In this document: positions 1-7,626 of the stretch, one piece after another
How positions within the stretch are numbered: position 1 is the first letter of the stretch
Layout: each line of letters starts with the position of its first letter
Source of the DNA: a virus
IMG/VR virus record: IMGVR_UViG_3300020171_000103
Coordinates: 1-28,760 of that record
Reading direction: 5' to 3' (one strand)
Length of the DNA: 28,760 bases
Program-made: the position numbers and the translations under genes
Notes under the pieces: model-generated
The model's input: the letters and a program-made list of their open reading frames with translations, nothing else
Told to the model about the DNA's origin: nothing
Databases searched by the model: none

Positions 1-124
1 CTGCCTGATACTTTCCAGAAGGATCCGTCCACTCGCGTAAGTTTATATACACGAACGACCTGTTGAACTTAGCCTTTTCCGAGTTTTGAATCACCGGATA
101 GTATTGATAACGTCCTTTCGCCAT
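1..124 (-). CDS. Hypothetical protein downstream of capsid gene (N-terminal part, runs off left edge)
   Basis: An open frame starts at an ATG at 124 and stays open to the window edge (41 codons). It begins MAKGRYQYYPVIQNSEKAKF. A strong ribosome binding site, AAGGAGA, sits 8 nt before the ATG, which supports the start. It is the next gene after the major capsid gene in the same direction, where head-completion or decoration genes often lie, but the sequence seen is too short to recognise a family. An inverted repeat lies between it and the capsid stop. Confidence 0.65.
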   Translation of the reverse strand, partial: MAKGRYQYYPVIQNSEKAKFNRSFVYINLREWTDPSGKYQA

Positions 125-152
125 ACCCTGTTTCTCCTTGTTTTTGTTCCAT

Positions 153-177
153 CTGGACGAGGGATTGCCTCGTCCAG
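153..177 (-). other. Perfect 10-bp stem-loop between capsid gene and next gene
   Basis: CTGGACGAGG (153-162) and CCTCGTCCAG (168-177) are exact reverse complements around a 5-nt loop. The element lies 13 nt after the capsid stop. No T-run follows on the minus strand, so it does not look like a classic intrinsic terminator; an mRNA 3'-end stabiliser or partial attenuator after the highly expressed capsid gene is more likely. Confidence 0.6.
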
Positions 178-190
178 TGAAACATTGTTA

Positions 191-1366
191 TTAGCTGATG
201 TTCTCAGCCTGCGCGTGCAGTTCTTCCAGACCCAACCGGATACCATCCGTGCCGGTAATGACGTCAACCTGGTTGTGAATATCATCAGAATTCTGGATAT
301 TCAGTAGCAGGTGGGTCTCAAGACCGGTCATTTGCAACCGTTCAACGTAACTCGGATCGAGCACGAAGAACTTGTCGGACATACCATTTTCCGCACTCAA
401 CATCGAGTCATACCCGATCGACAGCGTGCCGAAGGGAGTAATCAGCGTATTGAGTTTCTTGCCCCACGCGGTCTCAGTAACCGTTGTCCTGATAGCCGCG
501 GCCGGCATCGCAGAGATACCAGACCATGCGTTCTGGCCACAGACACCGACCTTTGTGGTCGAACTGGCGGAATGATTCATCGTCAGACGAAGCATTTCAC
601 CAACTGACGCCAGGGTCATAGCCCCGGGAACGCCATCAAAGTCAACCACGTTGGACGTGATCTGTTCCATGATACCGCTCATCGCATGACGACGAGGACC
701 ACCCGTGCTTGTTACTTCACGGCTTTGTTTGCCCGTGTAGAGCAACATAGCCAGCGCACGCATCTCATCCACCCAGAACTGTTTCCGATCAAGGATCAAC
801 TGCTTTGTGCCGTATTCCTTGGTCCTGGCCTGAATGTCCGTATTCGCCCGGCGTTTGTCGTGCTGGAACAGATACGTGAACCGTTCCGTGGGCGTATTGC
901 TATACGCGGCAGGAACATCTTCACCTTCCGCATGGGCCTCGGGCCCGATTTGCAGAATGTCACCAACTGCCGTCGCGGTCGTGATACCACTGGAACCGTT
1001 CAGATTAAGAACAGTAATTCCCGCCGCATTACCAGTTCCACCAGTGACTTCATTCATCAGGTAGTGTTCCTGGGTTCGGGTATTATAGATCAACTGATCG
1101 GTATGCGCGTAAGTCGGATTATCGACAAGTACGACGGTAGCAGCGGCGGCGCTGATAGCGTTGCACGTCATAAAACGCGGATACGAACGCATTTCCAAGA
1201 AGTTATACTTCATGGATTCAATACCCTTCATTCCTCTGAATTGACGGGTAAGGTACTCAAAAAAGGCGCGTTCAGAATCAAGCATGTCAATCTGTTCCCG
1301 CATATAGACGGGAACCTTGGCGGCAAGAACCTGATCGGTCCTTACATTTCCTGTTAATACACTCAT
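191..1366 (-). CDS. Major capsid protein (SU10/DUF5309-like)
   Basis: 391 residues, the usual size of an HK97-fold major capsid protein. The texture fits the SU10/DUF5309 group: an N-terminal helical segment (residues 10-55), an EVTG-type strand region around 105, charged helical segments around 165-205 (PTERFTYLFQHDKRRANTD, then KQLILDRKQFWVDEMRALAM), the RRHAMSGIMEQI segment near 225, and a C-terminal beta-rich region. Position supports it: it lies just after a scaffold-like gene in a terminase, portal, scaffold, capsid order. A GGAG ribosome binding site precedes ATG 1366. The family name is from recalled pattern, not a search; the role rests on length plus gene order. Confidence 0.75.
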   Translation of the reverse strand: MSVLTGNVRTDQVLAAKVPVYMREQIDMLDSERAFFEYLTRQFRGMKGIESMKYNFLEMRSYPRFMTCNAISAAAATVVLVDNPTYAHTDQLIYNTRTQEHYLMNEVTGGTGNAAGITVLNLNGSSGITTATAVGDILQIGPEAHAEGEDVPAAYSNTPTERFTYLFQHDKRRANTDIQARTKEYGTKQLILDRKQFWVDEMRALAMLLYTGKQSREVTSTGGPRRHAMSGIMEQITSNVVDFDGVPGAMTLASVGEMLRLTMNHSASSTTKVGVCGQNAWSGISAMPAAAIRTTVTETAWGKKLNTLITPFGTLSIGYDSMLSAENGMSDKFFVLDPSYVERLQMTGLETHLLLNIQNSDDIHNQVDVITGTDGIRLGLEELHAQAENIS

Positions 1367-1394
1367 GTTTTTTCTCCAAATTATTCGTTATCGG

Positions 1395-2372
1395 TTAATA
1401 CCCCAGTTTGGCATGGGCCACCTGCGAGGCAAGATCACCTTCCGATTCTCCGCCTATGCTCGGTACGCCACCGCCAGCCGGCAGGGGTTGTGGGTTCAAT
1501 TCAGCGGACTTCCGCTTGGCTTCAATGGTTTCCGCGGCCTTTTTCCCTTGCTCGATAATATGAGCGCGGGCATGATCGAGTTGCAGATTCAGCAACGCAA
1601 GTGCCGTCTCAGGGTCCTGATTGTAGAATTCTTTCAGGGCTTTTGAGCCGGACGGTGCGTTAATCATCTGTTCGATCAGTTTCCGATTGGCGGCCAACCC
1701 CGGAAACTTCGCATCACCTGTCTCCCACTTCATGTCGGCCAGATAATTCACAGCCGTTTCATGTCGTTCAGGAGACAATGGCGTTATGATCTTGTCGAGT
1801 GTTGGAACAACTTTGGTCAGTGATTTTTTCGCCTTATCGACGATGAAATCAACGGCCTTCTGTGGCTCCGTCTCAAACAATGCCTGAATTTCGTCAGGCA
1901 GGTCTTTTACCTTGATATCAAGGGCGGCGGCATCCTTCGAGTATTTCTTACCTGCAACCAACCCGACAGGTTTGCCTTGTTCGTCCTTGGCAATATCGAC
2001 ACCCTGTTCTTTCAGGACATCTTCGAGACCCTTAGAAAACTCCAGTAGTCTACGGGCTTCCTTGCTGGAAGCCGAATGGTCGCGTTCCAAGCGACTGAGT
2101 TTTTTGTCCGGGCTTTCCGTTAATCCGGCGGCATTCAGCAATTGTTCGTCGCTGATTGCAGGACTCGCTTGCCCTGGTACGGGGGCGGGAACTGCCGGTG
2201 TTGCGGTCGGTGCGGGTTGCGCTTCCGCTTGCACGGGTGCTGGGGCCGGTGGGTTGCCAGCATCCGGGGCGGGAGTTATGGAAATGGGTGTTGCCGGCGC
2301 TGGTGTAGCGACGGGTGCGGCAACGATGGAAGCAGGTTGTCCGCTAAGAATAGCTTCGGTGTTGGCATCCAT
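1395..2372 (-). CDS. Scaffold-like protein
   Basis: 325 residues lying between portal and major capsid genes, the normal place for a head scaffolding protein. Residues 12-75 are a low-complexity Ala/Pro-rich stretch, followed by a charged, mostly helical body (95-300) rich in Lys, Glu and Asp, as expected of an extended coiled-coil scaffold that is removed during maturation. The C-terminus (DLASQVAHAKLGY) is a plausible capsid-binding tail. A GGAG ribosome binding site lies 8 nt before ATG 2372, inside the end of the upstream gene, so the two are probably co-translated. No protease motif was seen. The call is from position and composition. Confidence 0.6.
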   Translation of the reverse strand: MDANTEAILSGQPASIVAAPVATPAPATPISITPAPDAGNPPAPAPVQAEAQPAPTATPAVPAPVPGQASPAISDEQLLNAAGLTESPDKKLSRLERDHSASSKEARRLLEFSKGLEDVLKEQGVDIAKDEQGKPVGLVAGKKYSKDAAALDIKVKDLPDEIQALFETEPQKAVDFIVDKAKKSLTKVVPTLDKIITPLSPERHETAVNYLADMKWETGDAKFPGLAANRKLIEQMINAPSGSKALKEFYNQDPETALALLNLQLDHARAHIIEQGKKAAETIEAKRKSAELNPQPLPAGGGVPSIGGESEGDLASQVAHAKLGY

Positions 2373-2374
2373 GG

Positions 2375-2755
2375 TTATTTCTCCGTTTGTTTGTGAAACT
2401 TCTTCTTCAACTGCTCTATCTTCTCGTTAGACTCTGAAATTTTGCGACTGATAACGGATATGTCGCGTTCGATATTTTCCTTGTTCCGCATCAGCATTTC
2501 GGCTTCGAGGAACTGGCCTTTAAGTTGGTCGTGTTGCCCAACCTGTCCGGCATCCACCCCCATCCGCAACATGGCAACCCTGACAAGTTCCTTCGGAAGC
2601 ACTCGCGTCTTGAAAAATTCATACCCTTCGGTCTCATACCCTTTTAAGTCCTCGACTAAAACCTCCTTGTCGGCCACCAGCCTCTGCAAATACTTCTGCA
2701 ACCCATCAATCTCCCGATGGATTACCGTCGTGTCCTTCTGGTGAAAGATTTCCAT
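2375..2755 (-). CDS. Small coiled-coil protein of the head module
   Basis: 126 residues from the ATG at 2755. An in-frame TTG at 2764 directly after the upstream stop would add MII; neither start has a strong ribosome binding site. The protein is strongly charged: residues 10-45 and 80-126 look like long amphipathic helices (heptad-like runs such as RNKENIERDISVISRKISES), with a more compact middle (KELVRVAMLRMGVDAGQVGQ). The stop TAA is directly before the scaffold start. A head-assembly accessory or a second scaffold component is possible, but no family is recognised. Confidence 0.6.
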   Translation of the reverse strand: MEIFHQKDTTVIHREIDGLQKYLQRLVADKEVLVEDLKGYETEGYEFFKTRVLPKELVRVAMLRMGVDAGQVGQHDQLKGQFLEAEMLMRNKENIERDISVISRKISESNEKIEQLKKKFHKQTEK

Positions 2756-2764
2756 GATTATCAA

Positions 2765-3307
2765 TTACTCTGTTACGACATTATTCGTCATTACACCAGC
2801 GGGTGAGTAGTAAGAAATGTTCGTCATTAAAGTTGACCTATTCGTCACTATGAACACCAACGGAATACCAAGCGCATTGGTTATGGCCGCTATCGGAATG
2901 TCTCCTCCAATTGCAGAACCAGCACTCGCCAAAGCGTTCGTTATACCCACTTTGGGAATTACTGTGGTAGCAATGGCGTTTGTGATTGCCGCTTTGGGAA
3001 TGTTTCCACCTATTGTCGACCCAGCGGTTGCCATGGCGTTTGTGACACGAGCAAGGGCAAGATTTCCGCTTGCGATATTAGCCGCATTTCCATTTGTAGC
3101 CGCACTATAATCAACTGCCTCCAGAACCGTGCCGGCAGGCAACGCAATGGATGATGGCGACCACTTATTCCACCTACCATCTGTGGTTAAAAAATATCCA
3201 TTCACCGGTTGATCGGTAGACATATTGCGGCTTCTGGTTACATCCTGTGAAAATCCAGGCACACAAATCGCCGCCAACGCCAATGCTAAAAAATATTTGG
3301 ATTTCAT
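2765..3307 (-). CDS. Secreted protein with internal VTNA-type repeats
   Basis: 180 residues from ATG 3307, chosen because AAGGAG lies 7 nt upstream; a TTG further up is in the leader. Residues 1-20 form a textbook Sec signal peptide: MKSK, a hydrophobic core FLALALAAICVPG, then FSQD as likely cleavage area. It is not a lipobox. A GYFLTTDGRWNKW segment follows at about 38-50. The second half has imperfect repeats, each beginning [VI]TNA and containing AG-S-[TA]-IGG-[ND]-IP, about 34 residues per full unit and two copies, ending in Asn/Thr-rich sequence. A signal peptide inside the head module is odd: it could be a surface-exposed or host-modifying protein. It has its own promoter and a palindrome in its leader. 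Confidence 0.6.
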   Translation of the reverse strand: MKSKYFLALALAAICVPGFSQDVTRSRNMSTDQPVNGYFLTTDGRWNKWSPSSIALPAGTVLEAVDYSAATNGNAANIASGNLALARVTNAMATAGSTIGGNIPKAAITNAIATTVIPKVGITNALASAGSAIGGDIPIAAITNALGIPLVFIVTNRSTLMTNISYYSPAGVMTNNVVTE

Positions 3308-3321
3308 TCTGTTTCTCCTTG

Positions 3322-3342
3322 ATAGGGTCAAATTGACCCTAT
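3322..3342. promoter_or_regulatory. Perfect 10-bp palindrome in the leader of the secreted-protein gene
   Basis: ATAGGGTCAA (3322-3331), one base, then TTGACCCTAT (3333-3342). It sits between the predicted transcription start (about 3354) and the ribosome binding site of the gene starting at 3307. As DNA it could be a repressor operator; as RNA the 1-nt centre forces a smaller stem, so a DNA-binding dimer site is the simpler reading. Confidence 0.5.
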
Positions 3343-3360
3343 TATTCCTTTGATTGTGTC

Positions 3361-3389
3361 ACTATGGCACAGTTTGGTTAAAATGTCAA
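3361..3389 (-). promoter_or_regulatory. Sigma70-type promoter before secreted-protein gene
   Basis: On the minus strand: TTGACA (3389-3384), 17 nt, CATAGT (3366-3361), with TG one base upstream of the -10 (extended -10). Predicted start near 3354. It matches the promoters at 5229-5257 and 8540-8568 closely. Confidence 0.7.
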
Positions 3390-3396
3390 GACAAAT

Positions 3397-5190
3397 CTAC
3401 ATTGCCGCGTTTGCAGGTACCGGACGTGGAGCCGTTGTTTCCCGCGCCGTTCTCGCCCGACCACTAAATGACTGAGGGCTGGCCAGGCCCCCTTGCGCCG
3501 CCGCCGAATCTTGGGGCGGGCCCCCGAGAGGAGTATTCTCGGGTTGCGGGGGCATGACTACTTTGGTTAAATTAGGCACTCCCGAGGCGTCGGCCACGGC
3601 TCTCTTGAACTCATACGGGTCAATCTGCGGGTCTTGGTTCCACATGGGATACAAGGCCATCATCCGCTGGAACGCCTGTTCCTGGTCGGCTGTATTCTTC
3701 GTGCCATGGGTCTTGACGATATATCCGTCAGTCAGGTAATCGGGGTCAATTACCATCCAACCTGTGCCATTCTGACTCTTTGGAGTCCGGATGAACTCCT
3801 CGTCGTTGATGTATTTATCGGCCAGCATCAACAGCAACCGCGCGCCCTGCGCCAGTCCACCGTACTCCAGCAGCAGGCTTTCGGCCTCAACCCTGCCGGC
3901 GACCTGGTTGATGAAACTGACGGCGCCGGTGGCCGACGCACCGATTCCATGGCTCTTTCCCATGGCCTCGGAGTAATTAGGAGCACCATTTACCGCCTCA
4001 ATCATGGCTTTGAGTCTATCTTCCTCGATGAAGGTCTGATCGCTGATCTCCGGGGCCCGGTCATAATTAACGGCATCGGTAATCCGCTGGACACTCATCG
4101 GGAATTCATGGATGGCATACGGGCGATCGTAGAAATCAGACTCAGGACGACCGCCCATGACATCCGATCGAATCCACTTGGTCGGGAACATGACACGGCC
4201 CAAGTGGTCAAGTCGGTAATTAAAGTTCAGCAATACGGCAATAATCAGATCCTCGACCATCTCCAAGGACCCGATACCGAACCAGTTGGAGAAGTCATTT
4301 GTCAGGCGCCACTGGGTAAGTCCAAGTGTTCCTTTGCCCATTGGCGGGTCGCCTTCGTAAATCCTATAGGTATCCTGTGCAATGATAATCCATTTATCGC
4401 GTCGCATCCAATGGACTACCCTGCGCCGACCATTCTTCTTGCCGCGTTCGGTATCGTTCATCTGGGTGCGCCAACTGTTCTTGCCAACCCCGTAATCCAC
4501 TCCGCCAATGACTTGAAATAGTTCCTGATACTGGTTATCAATTGACCCGATATTATTAACTGCGGACGCCATGCACTTTTCTGCCTGATCCTTCACGTAC
4601 CCGGGATACTTACTCAACGCCTTGATCTGGTCATCGGTCATCCAATCAACATAGAAGAAGTACGGCAGGCAATCGTCGCTGTTGGTGTCCTGCGGGTTGA
4701 TGCGGCCACCCACGGGTGCCGGAAGGATCTGGAAGAAGTCGATATCGCGTTCGCTTATCTGCCAACGACCATCCTTGGTCTTACGGGCAAACGGCATCCG
4801 GTATCCGGTTCCTGTGATCGTGGCGGATTGCAGGGTAGGTTCGATCTCGGCAAGGATATTTAACTGGCTTTCGTCGCGGTAGAGGTTACGAATCCAAGCC
4901 TCGGCCTGTTCCCTGCCGGAATCGTAGCGGGGATGGATGGACTCAAGTGAAAGAAAATCCTCACCCCCAAAAATATTCTTCTTGAGGCGCGGGGATCGAT
5001 CCTGACAAATCCCGAACGCCATATTGAGCATGGCCTGGGTCGAGGTGCCGTCTAGTTGCCAGGGCTTCTTGCCACGCCAAAGGGCAATATGACGGGCGGC
5101 AAGTTCAAAGTGAGACTGGCAATACGTAAAGGAGATCTGGAACTCGTCTCGAAATGCCGCCACAGTCGCGTCTGTGTTTGATGGTGCCAT
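3397..5190 (-). CDS. Portal protein
   Basis: 597 residues from ATG 5190, typical size of a large portal protein. It follows the large terminase gene, as portals do. The N-terminal part (20-110) is helical and includes a mixed DGTSTQAMLNMAFG segment; the centre has long helices and strands (around ITDAVNYDRAPEISDQTF) and a helix pair before KSHGIGASATGAVSFINQVA; the C-terminal 45 residues are Pro/Ala/Gly-rich and disordered. An upstream in-frame GTG at 5238 is rejected because it overlaps the -10 element of the promoter at 5229-5257 and would lie before the transcription start. The ATG has no clear ribosome binding site; a TTG at 5199 with AGG 6 nt upstream is an alternative. The role is from size, composition and gene order. 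Confidence 0.75.
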   Translation of the reverse strand: MAPSNTDATVAAFRDEFQISFTYCQSHFELAARHIALWRGKKPWQLDGTSTQAMLNMAFGICQDRSPRLKKNIFGGEDFLSLESIHPRYDSGREQAEAWIRNLYRDESQLNILAEIEPTLQSATITGTGYRMPFARKTKDGRWQISERDIDFFQILPAPVGGRINPQDTNSDDCLPYFFYVDWMTDDQIKALSKYPGYVKDQAEKCMASAVNNIGSIDNQYQELFQVIGGVDYGVGKNSWRTQMNDTERGKKNGRRRVVHWMRRDKWIIIAQDTYRIYEGDPPMGKGTLGLTQWRLTNDFSNWFGIGSLEMVEDLIIAVLLNFNYRLDHLGRVMFPTKWIRSDVMGGRPESDFYDRPYAIHEFPMSVQRITDAVNYDRAPEISDQTFIEEDRLKAMIEAVNGAPNYSEAMGKSHGIGASATGAVSFINQVAGRVEAESLLLEYGGLAQGARLLLMLADKYINDEEFIRTPKSQNGTGWMVIDPDYLTDGYIVKTHGTKNTADQEQAFQRMMALYPMWNQDPQIDPYEFKRAVADASGVPNLTKVVMPPQPENTPLGGPPQDSAAAQGGLASPQSFSGRARTARETTAPRPVPANAAM

Positions 5191-5228
5191 GTGTGCCAAA
5201 AAGTACCTATTTTTTCTTAGATAGGGAC

Positions 5229-5257
5229 AGAATGGCACAAATCGGAGAGAATGTCAA
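5229..5257 (-). promoter_or_regulatory. Sigma70-type promoter before portal gene
   Basis: On the minus strand: TTGACA (5257-5252), 17 nt, CATTCT (5234-5229), with extended -10 TG. Predicted start near 5222, giving a leader of about 30 nt to the portal ATG. It lies in the short gap after the terminase stop. Confidence 0.65.
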
Positions 5258-5260
5258 GAC

Positions 5261-6814
5261 TTATTTTTTATTTACCAAATGTTTCCTCATCATCTGACCC
5301 ATGGACTCCTGCGGTTTAATCCAGCCAAACGACATACCACCATGCTTTTTACGCGCCTCCTCCTCCAGTACGGAATGATATCCTTCCTGTTTCTTGATTG
5401 GTACGGGTGGGCGCCACCGGCTGAACAGCATTATCAGGGCATCCAACCTATCCGGACTCTCACCAGTCCGTTTCCGATGATCCTTTTTCGGTTGTAACTT
5501 CACCCGGTTATGGTCGTCAATATGGAACCTGCGTTGCCGTAGTTGTTTCAGCAGCACGGGATCGTCCGGCAACTGGATCTCCGGATGGAGTCTCAGCATT
5601 TCCTTGAATCGGTAGTGATCCTCGGTCATGCGGTCGGCGTACTCATGCCTGCTCACGGACTCCTGCTGGTTCATGTACCGCTCTATGCCGCGGTAACCCT
5701 TGGCCTCCATGTTGTCAATGATGGCCTGACCTATGCCACCATTATCCGCAACACAGTTACGGGCATCAACCTCAAACCGTTTCAAGTCAACCAGGAAACC
5801 CTGTGCCAGCTTATCCGTGTCCTCCTCGCGCCATACCTTCTCATACACCACCTTATTGCCATCGAGAATCATTATCGGTTGCTCATCGCCGCCGCCGGAA
5901 AACTCCAACCCGGCGAATTTCTTGCCAGGACTGTAATCCGGTCTGGGTTTCATTGCCGCCTTCACCCGCTCAATATCGGTGTCGGTAAAGACGTTATTCT
6001 CATCCGTCTGCCTTTGGAATTCGCCTTCAAGGAAGCTCTTAATGAAGCTCGATCGGGGCCCGAACTTCTCGATCAACTTCTCGCGCCGGCCGATCTTGTC
6101 CGGAGTAAGCAGGTGCGGGCATTCGCGCCAACTTATCTTCCGCCGGTAATGCCACAAGCCGGTGGGATCCTTCTTTACGCCACCATCCAGGGTATCGGGG
6201 TCCACGGCATCGAAAAACGGGCCGGAATCCTCGCCGGGCGTTGAAATCACGAACAGGAAGTCGGGGTCAATCCGCCATGCGGCCTCGAATACTTCCTGGC
6301 TGACGCTCTTGGCCTCGTCAATTATCACACATACGGGACACCAGCGCCATACATTCCGGTCGTCCTTCTCCCACCCGCCGTGATATCCCTCGATCGTCAG
6401 AGCATCTCGCGGCACCCTCGAAATCCAGCGGCTTTTGAGGCCTTTAACCTTGGGTGCCGTTACCGTAAGATCACTTGCAGATAGACTCCATCCGGCCTTA
6501 TCGTATGGCCGGATTATTCCCGCCAGATACTTGAATAACTGGCCTCTGACCTGCTCCTCGGCGCCGGCGGTGCTGAATACGGTCGCCCCGGGGAACGCCG
6601 CCATGACACTCAGACCCACTAACGGCACCAATATCCGCGTCTTGCCACTCTCATTGTTCGTGCTCACCACCACCCGAGACCCGGGCTTTGACACGTTCTC
6701 AATGATCTCCTCTTGCCAGTCATACAGTTCCGGCATGGACCAGTTCTGCACCTGCATCAGTGGACAGTTGTCCACCGTGAACCTTGCAGTTCCTTTGGTC
6801 AGGTCTTGGGTCAA
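5261..6814 (-). CDS. terL: Terminase large subunit
   Basis: 517 residues, normal for a phage packaging motor. The N-terminal ATPase shows a Walker A-like STNNESGKT (51-59), Walker B VCVIIDE (161-167) and coupling motif ISTPG (190-194). The C-terminal RNase H-like nuclease shows GLEFSGGGDE (302-311), VADNGG (355-360) and SPDRLDAL (453-460), which supply the metal-binding acidic residues. The first nuclease acid is Glu304 where Asp is more usual. It cuts the concatemer and pumps DNA through the portal. Its ATG overlaps the upstream stop (ATGA), so it is translationally coupled to the small subunit gene, and the portal follows. Confidence 0.93.
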   Translation of the reverse strand: MTQDLTKGTARFTVDNCPLMQVQNWSMPELYDWQEEIIENVSKPGSRVVVSTNNESGKTRILVPLVGLSVMAAFPGATVFSTAGAEEQVRGQLFKYLAGIIRPYDKAGWSLSASDLTVTAPKVKGLKSRWISRVPRDALTIEGYHGGWEKDDRNVWRWCPVCVIIDEAKSVSQEVFEAAWRIDPDFLFVISTPGEDSGPFFDAVDPDTLDGGVKKDPTGLWHYRRKISWRECPHLLTPDKIGRREKLIEKFGPRSSFIKSFLEGEFQRQTDENNVFTDTDIERVKAAMKPRPDYSPGKKFAGLEFSGGGDEQPIMILDGNKVVYEKVWREEDTDKLAQGFLVDLKRFEVDARNCVADNGGIGQAIIDNMEAKGYRGIERYMNQQESVSRHEYADRMTEDHYRFKEMLRLHPEIQLPDDPVLLKQLRQRRFHIDDHNRVKLQPKKDHRKRTGESPDRLDALIMLFSRWRPPVPIKKQEGYHSVLEEEARKKHGGMSFGWIKPQESMGQMMRKHLVNKK

Positions 6815-7611
6815 AACTCCACCTTCCCGGCCCCCGCATACTCCAATGCCGGGGCCAACCGCTCCCGCATCTCGGGACTCATCTCTTCCGGTTCAGTCGG
6901 CGAAGCCTTGATAGTCTCAACAAGCGTTTCATCATCTTCCACCGCATTCCGGTCTTCTTCATCTTCATCGGGTTCCTCCTCAAAGTCGAGTGGTTTGGAT
7001 TCTGAAGGCTTTGAATCTTCTGGTTTCGGGGCACATAGTGCGGGTATTTGTGCCTCCAAAGGTTCGTGAACATCCTCGCCCAGTACCGCTATCAACTGCA
7101 ATGCACTCGCCCCCGTCAACTCCATCAACCTCACCATCAGCCCCTTCAGTCCCCCGGGTATCCTGCTCAACTCCTTCGCCGGTGCTCCCCTGAAACTCGC
7201 CAGATACTCGCACAGTGCACTTGGATCCATCCGCTTCCCGTCGTCCTTGGTCTCGTTGTCGAATACGCCGAGCTTGTTTAATGTGTTTATTGCGGATAGT
7301 TTGTCCGGTGTCTTGTAATCTCCGTCAATGATCGCCCTGCACGTCTTTATCACTGACTTCAAATTGATTTCTTCGCTGCCTGTGCTCTCAACTGTTTCCT
7401 CAAACATCGGATTGCGATTGTCCTTCGTCAGATACCGCACCCGCTCAATCATTCTTGGATGGTGGATCAACCTGTTCCACCCGGCCCATAGCTTTTTGCG
7501 CTCCACCTTGCCGTAGACTTCCTCATACGCTACCGACGGCTTTGTGTTCTTGGCAATCAGTTGTGCAAACTTTTCCCAGGGTGTACTGTTCAGTGGTTCG
7601 GATGGGGTCAT
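6811..7611 (-). CDS. terS: Probable terminase small subunit
   Basis: 266 residues, directly upstream of and overlapping the large terminase by 4 nt. The N-terminal half (10-125) is helical and begins with a segment like a DNA-binding helix-turn-helix (WEKFAQLIAKNTKPSVAYEE, then YGK), as expected for DNA recognition. Residues 215-245 are a very acidic run (EEEPDEDEEDRNAVEDDE). The C-terminus (ALEYAGAGKVEF) may contact the large subunit. A near-perfect ribosome binding site AAAGGAGGT lies 3 nt before the ATG. It is longer than most small subunits (often 140-200). Assignment is mainly by position. Confidence 0.65.
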   Translation of the reverse strand: MTPSEPLNSTPWEKFAQLIAKNTKPSVAYEEVYGKVERKKLWAGWNRLIHHPRMIERVRYLTKDNRNPMFEETVESTGSEEINLKSVIKTCRAIIDGDYKTPDKLSAINTLNKLGVFDNETKDDGKRMDPSALCEYLASFRGAPAKELSRIPGGLKGLMVRLMELTGASALQLIAVLGEDVHEPLEAQIPALCAPKPEDSKPSESKPLDFEEEPDEDEEDRNAVEDDETLVETIKASPTEPEEMSPEMRERLAPALEYAGAGKVEF

Positions 7612-7626
7612 GATACCTCCTTTGGG

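Noticed and set aside
686-1357. 223-residue plus-strand ORF opposite the capsid gene
   Set aside because: Antisense image of a well-supported capsid gene; no ribosome binding site or recognisable domain.
3634-4521. 295-residue plus-strand ORF opposite the portal gene
   Set aside because: Antisense shadow created by codon bias of the portal gene; no start signal.
5543-6244. 233-residue plus-strand ORF opposite the large terminase
   Set aside because: Antisense shadow; the terminase frame has all catalytic motifs.
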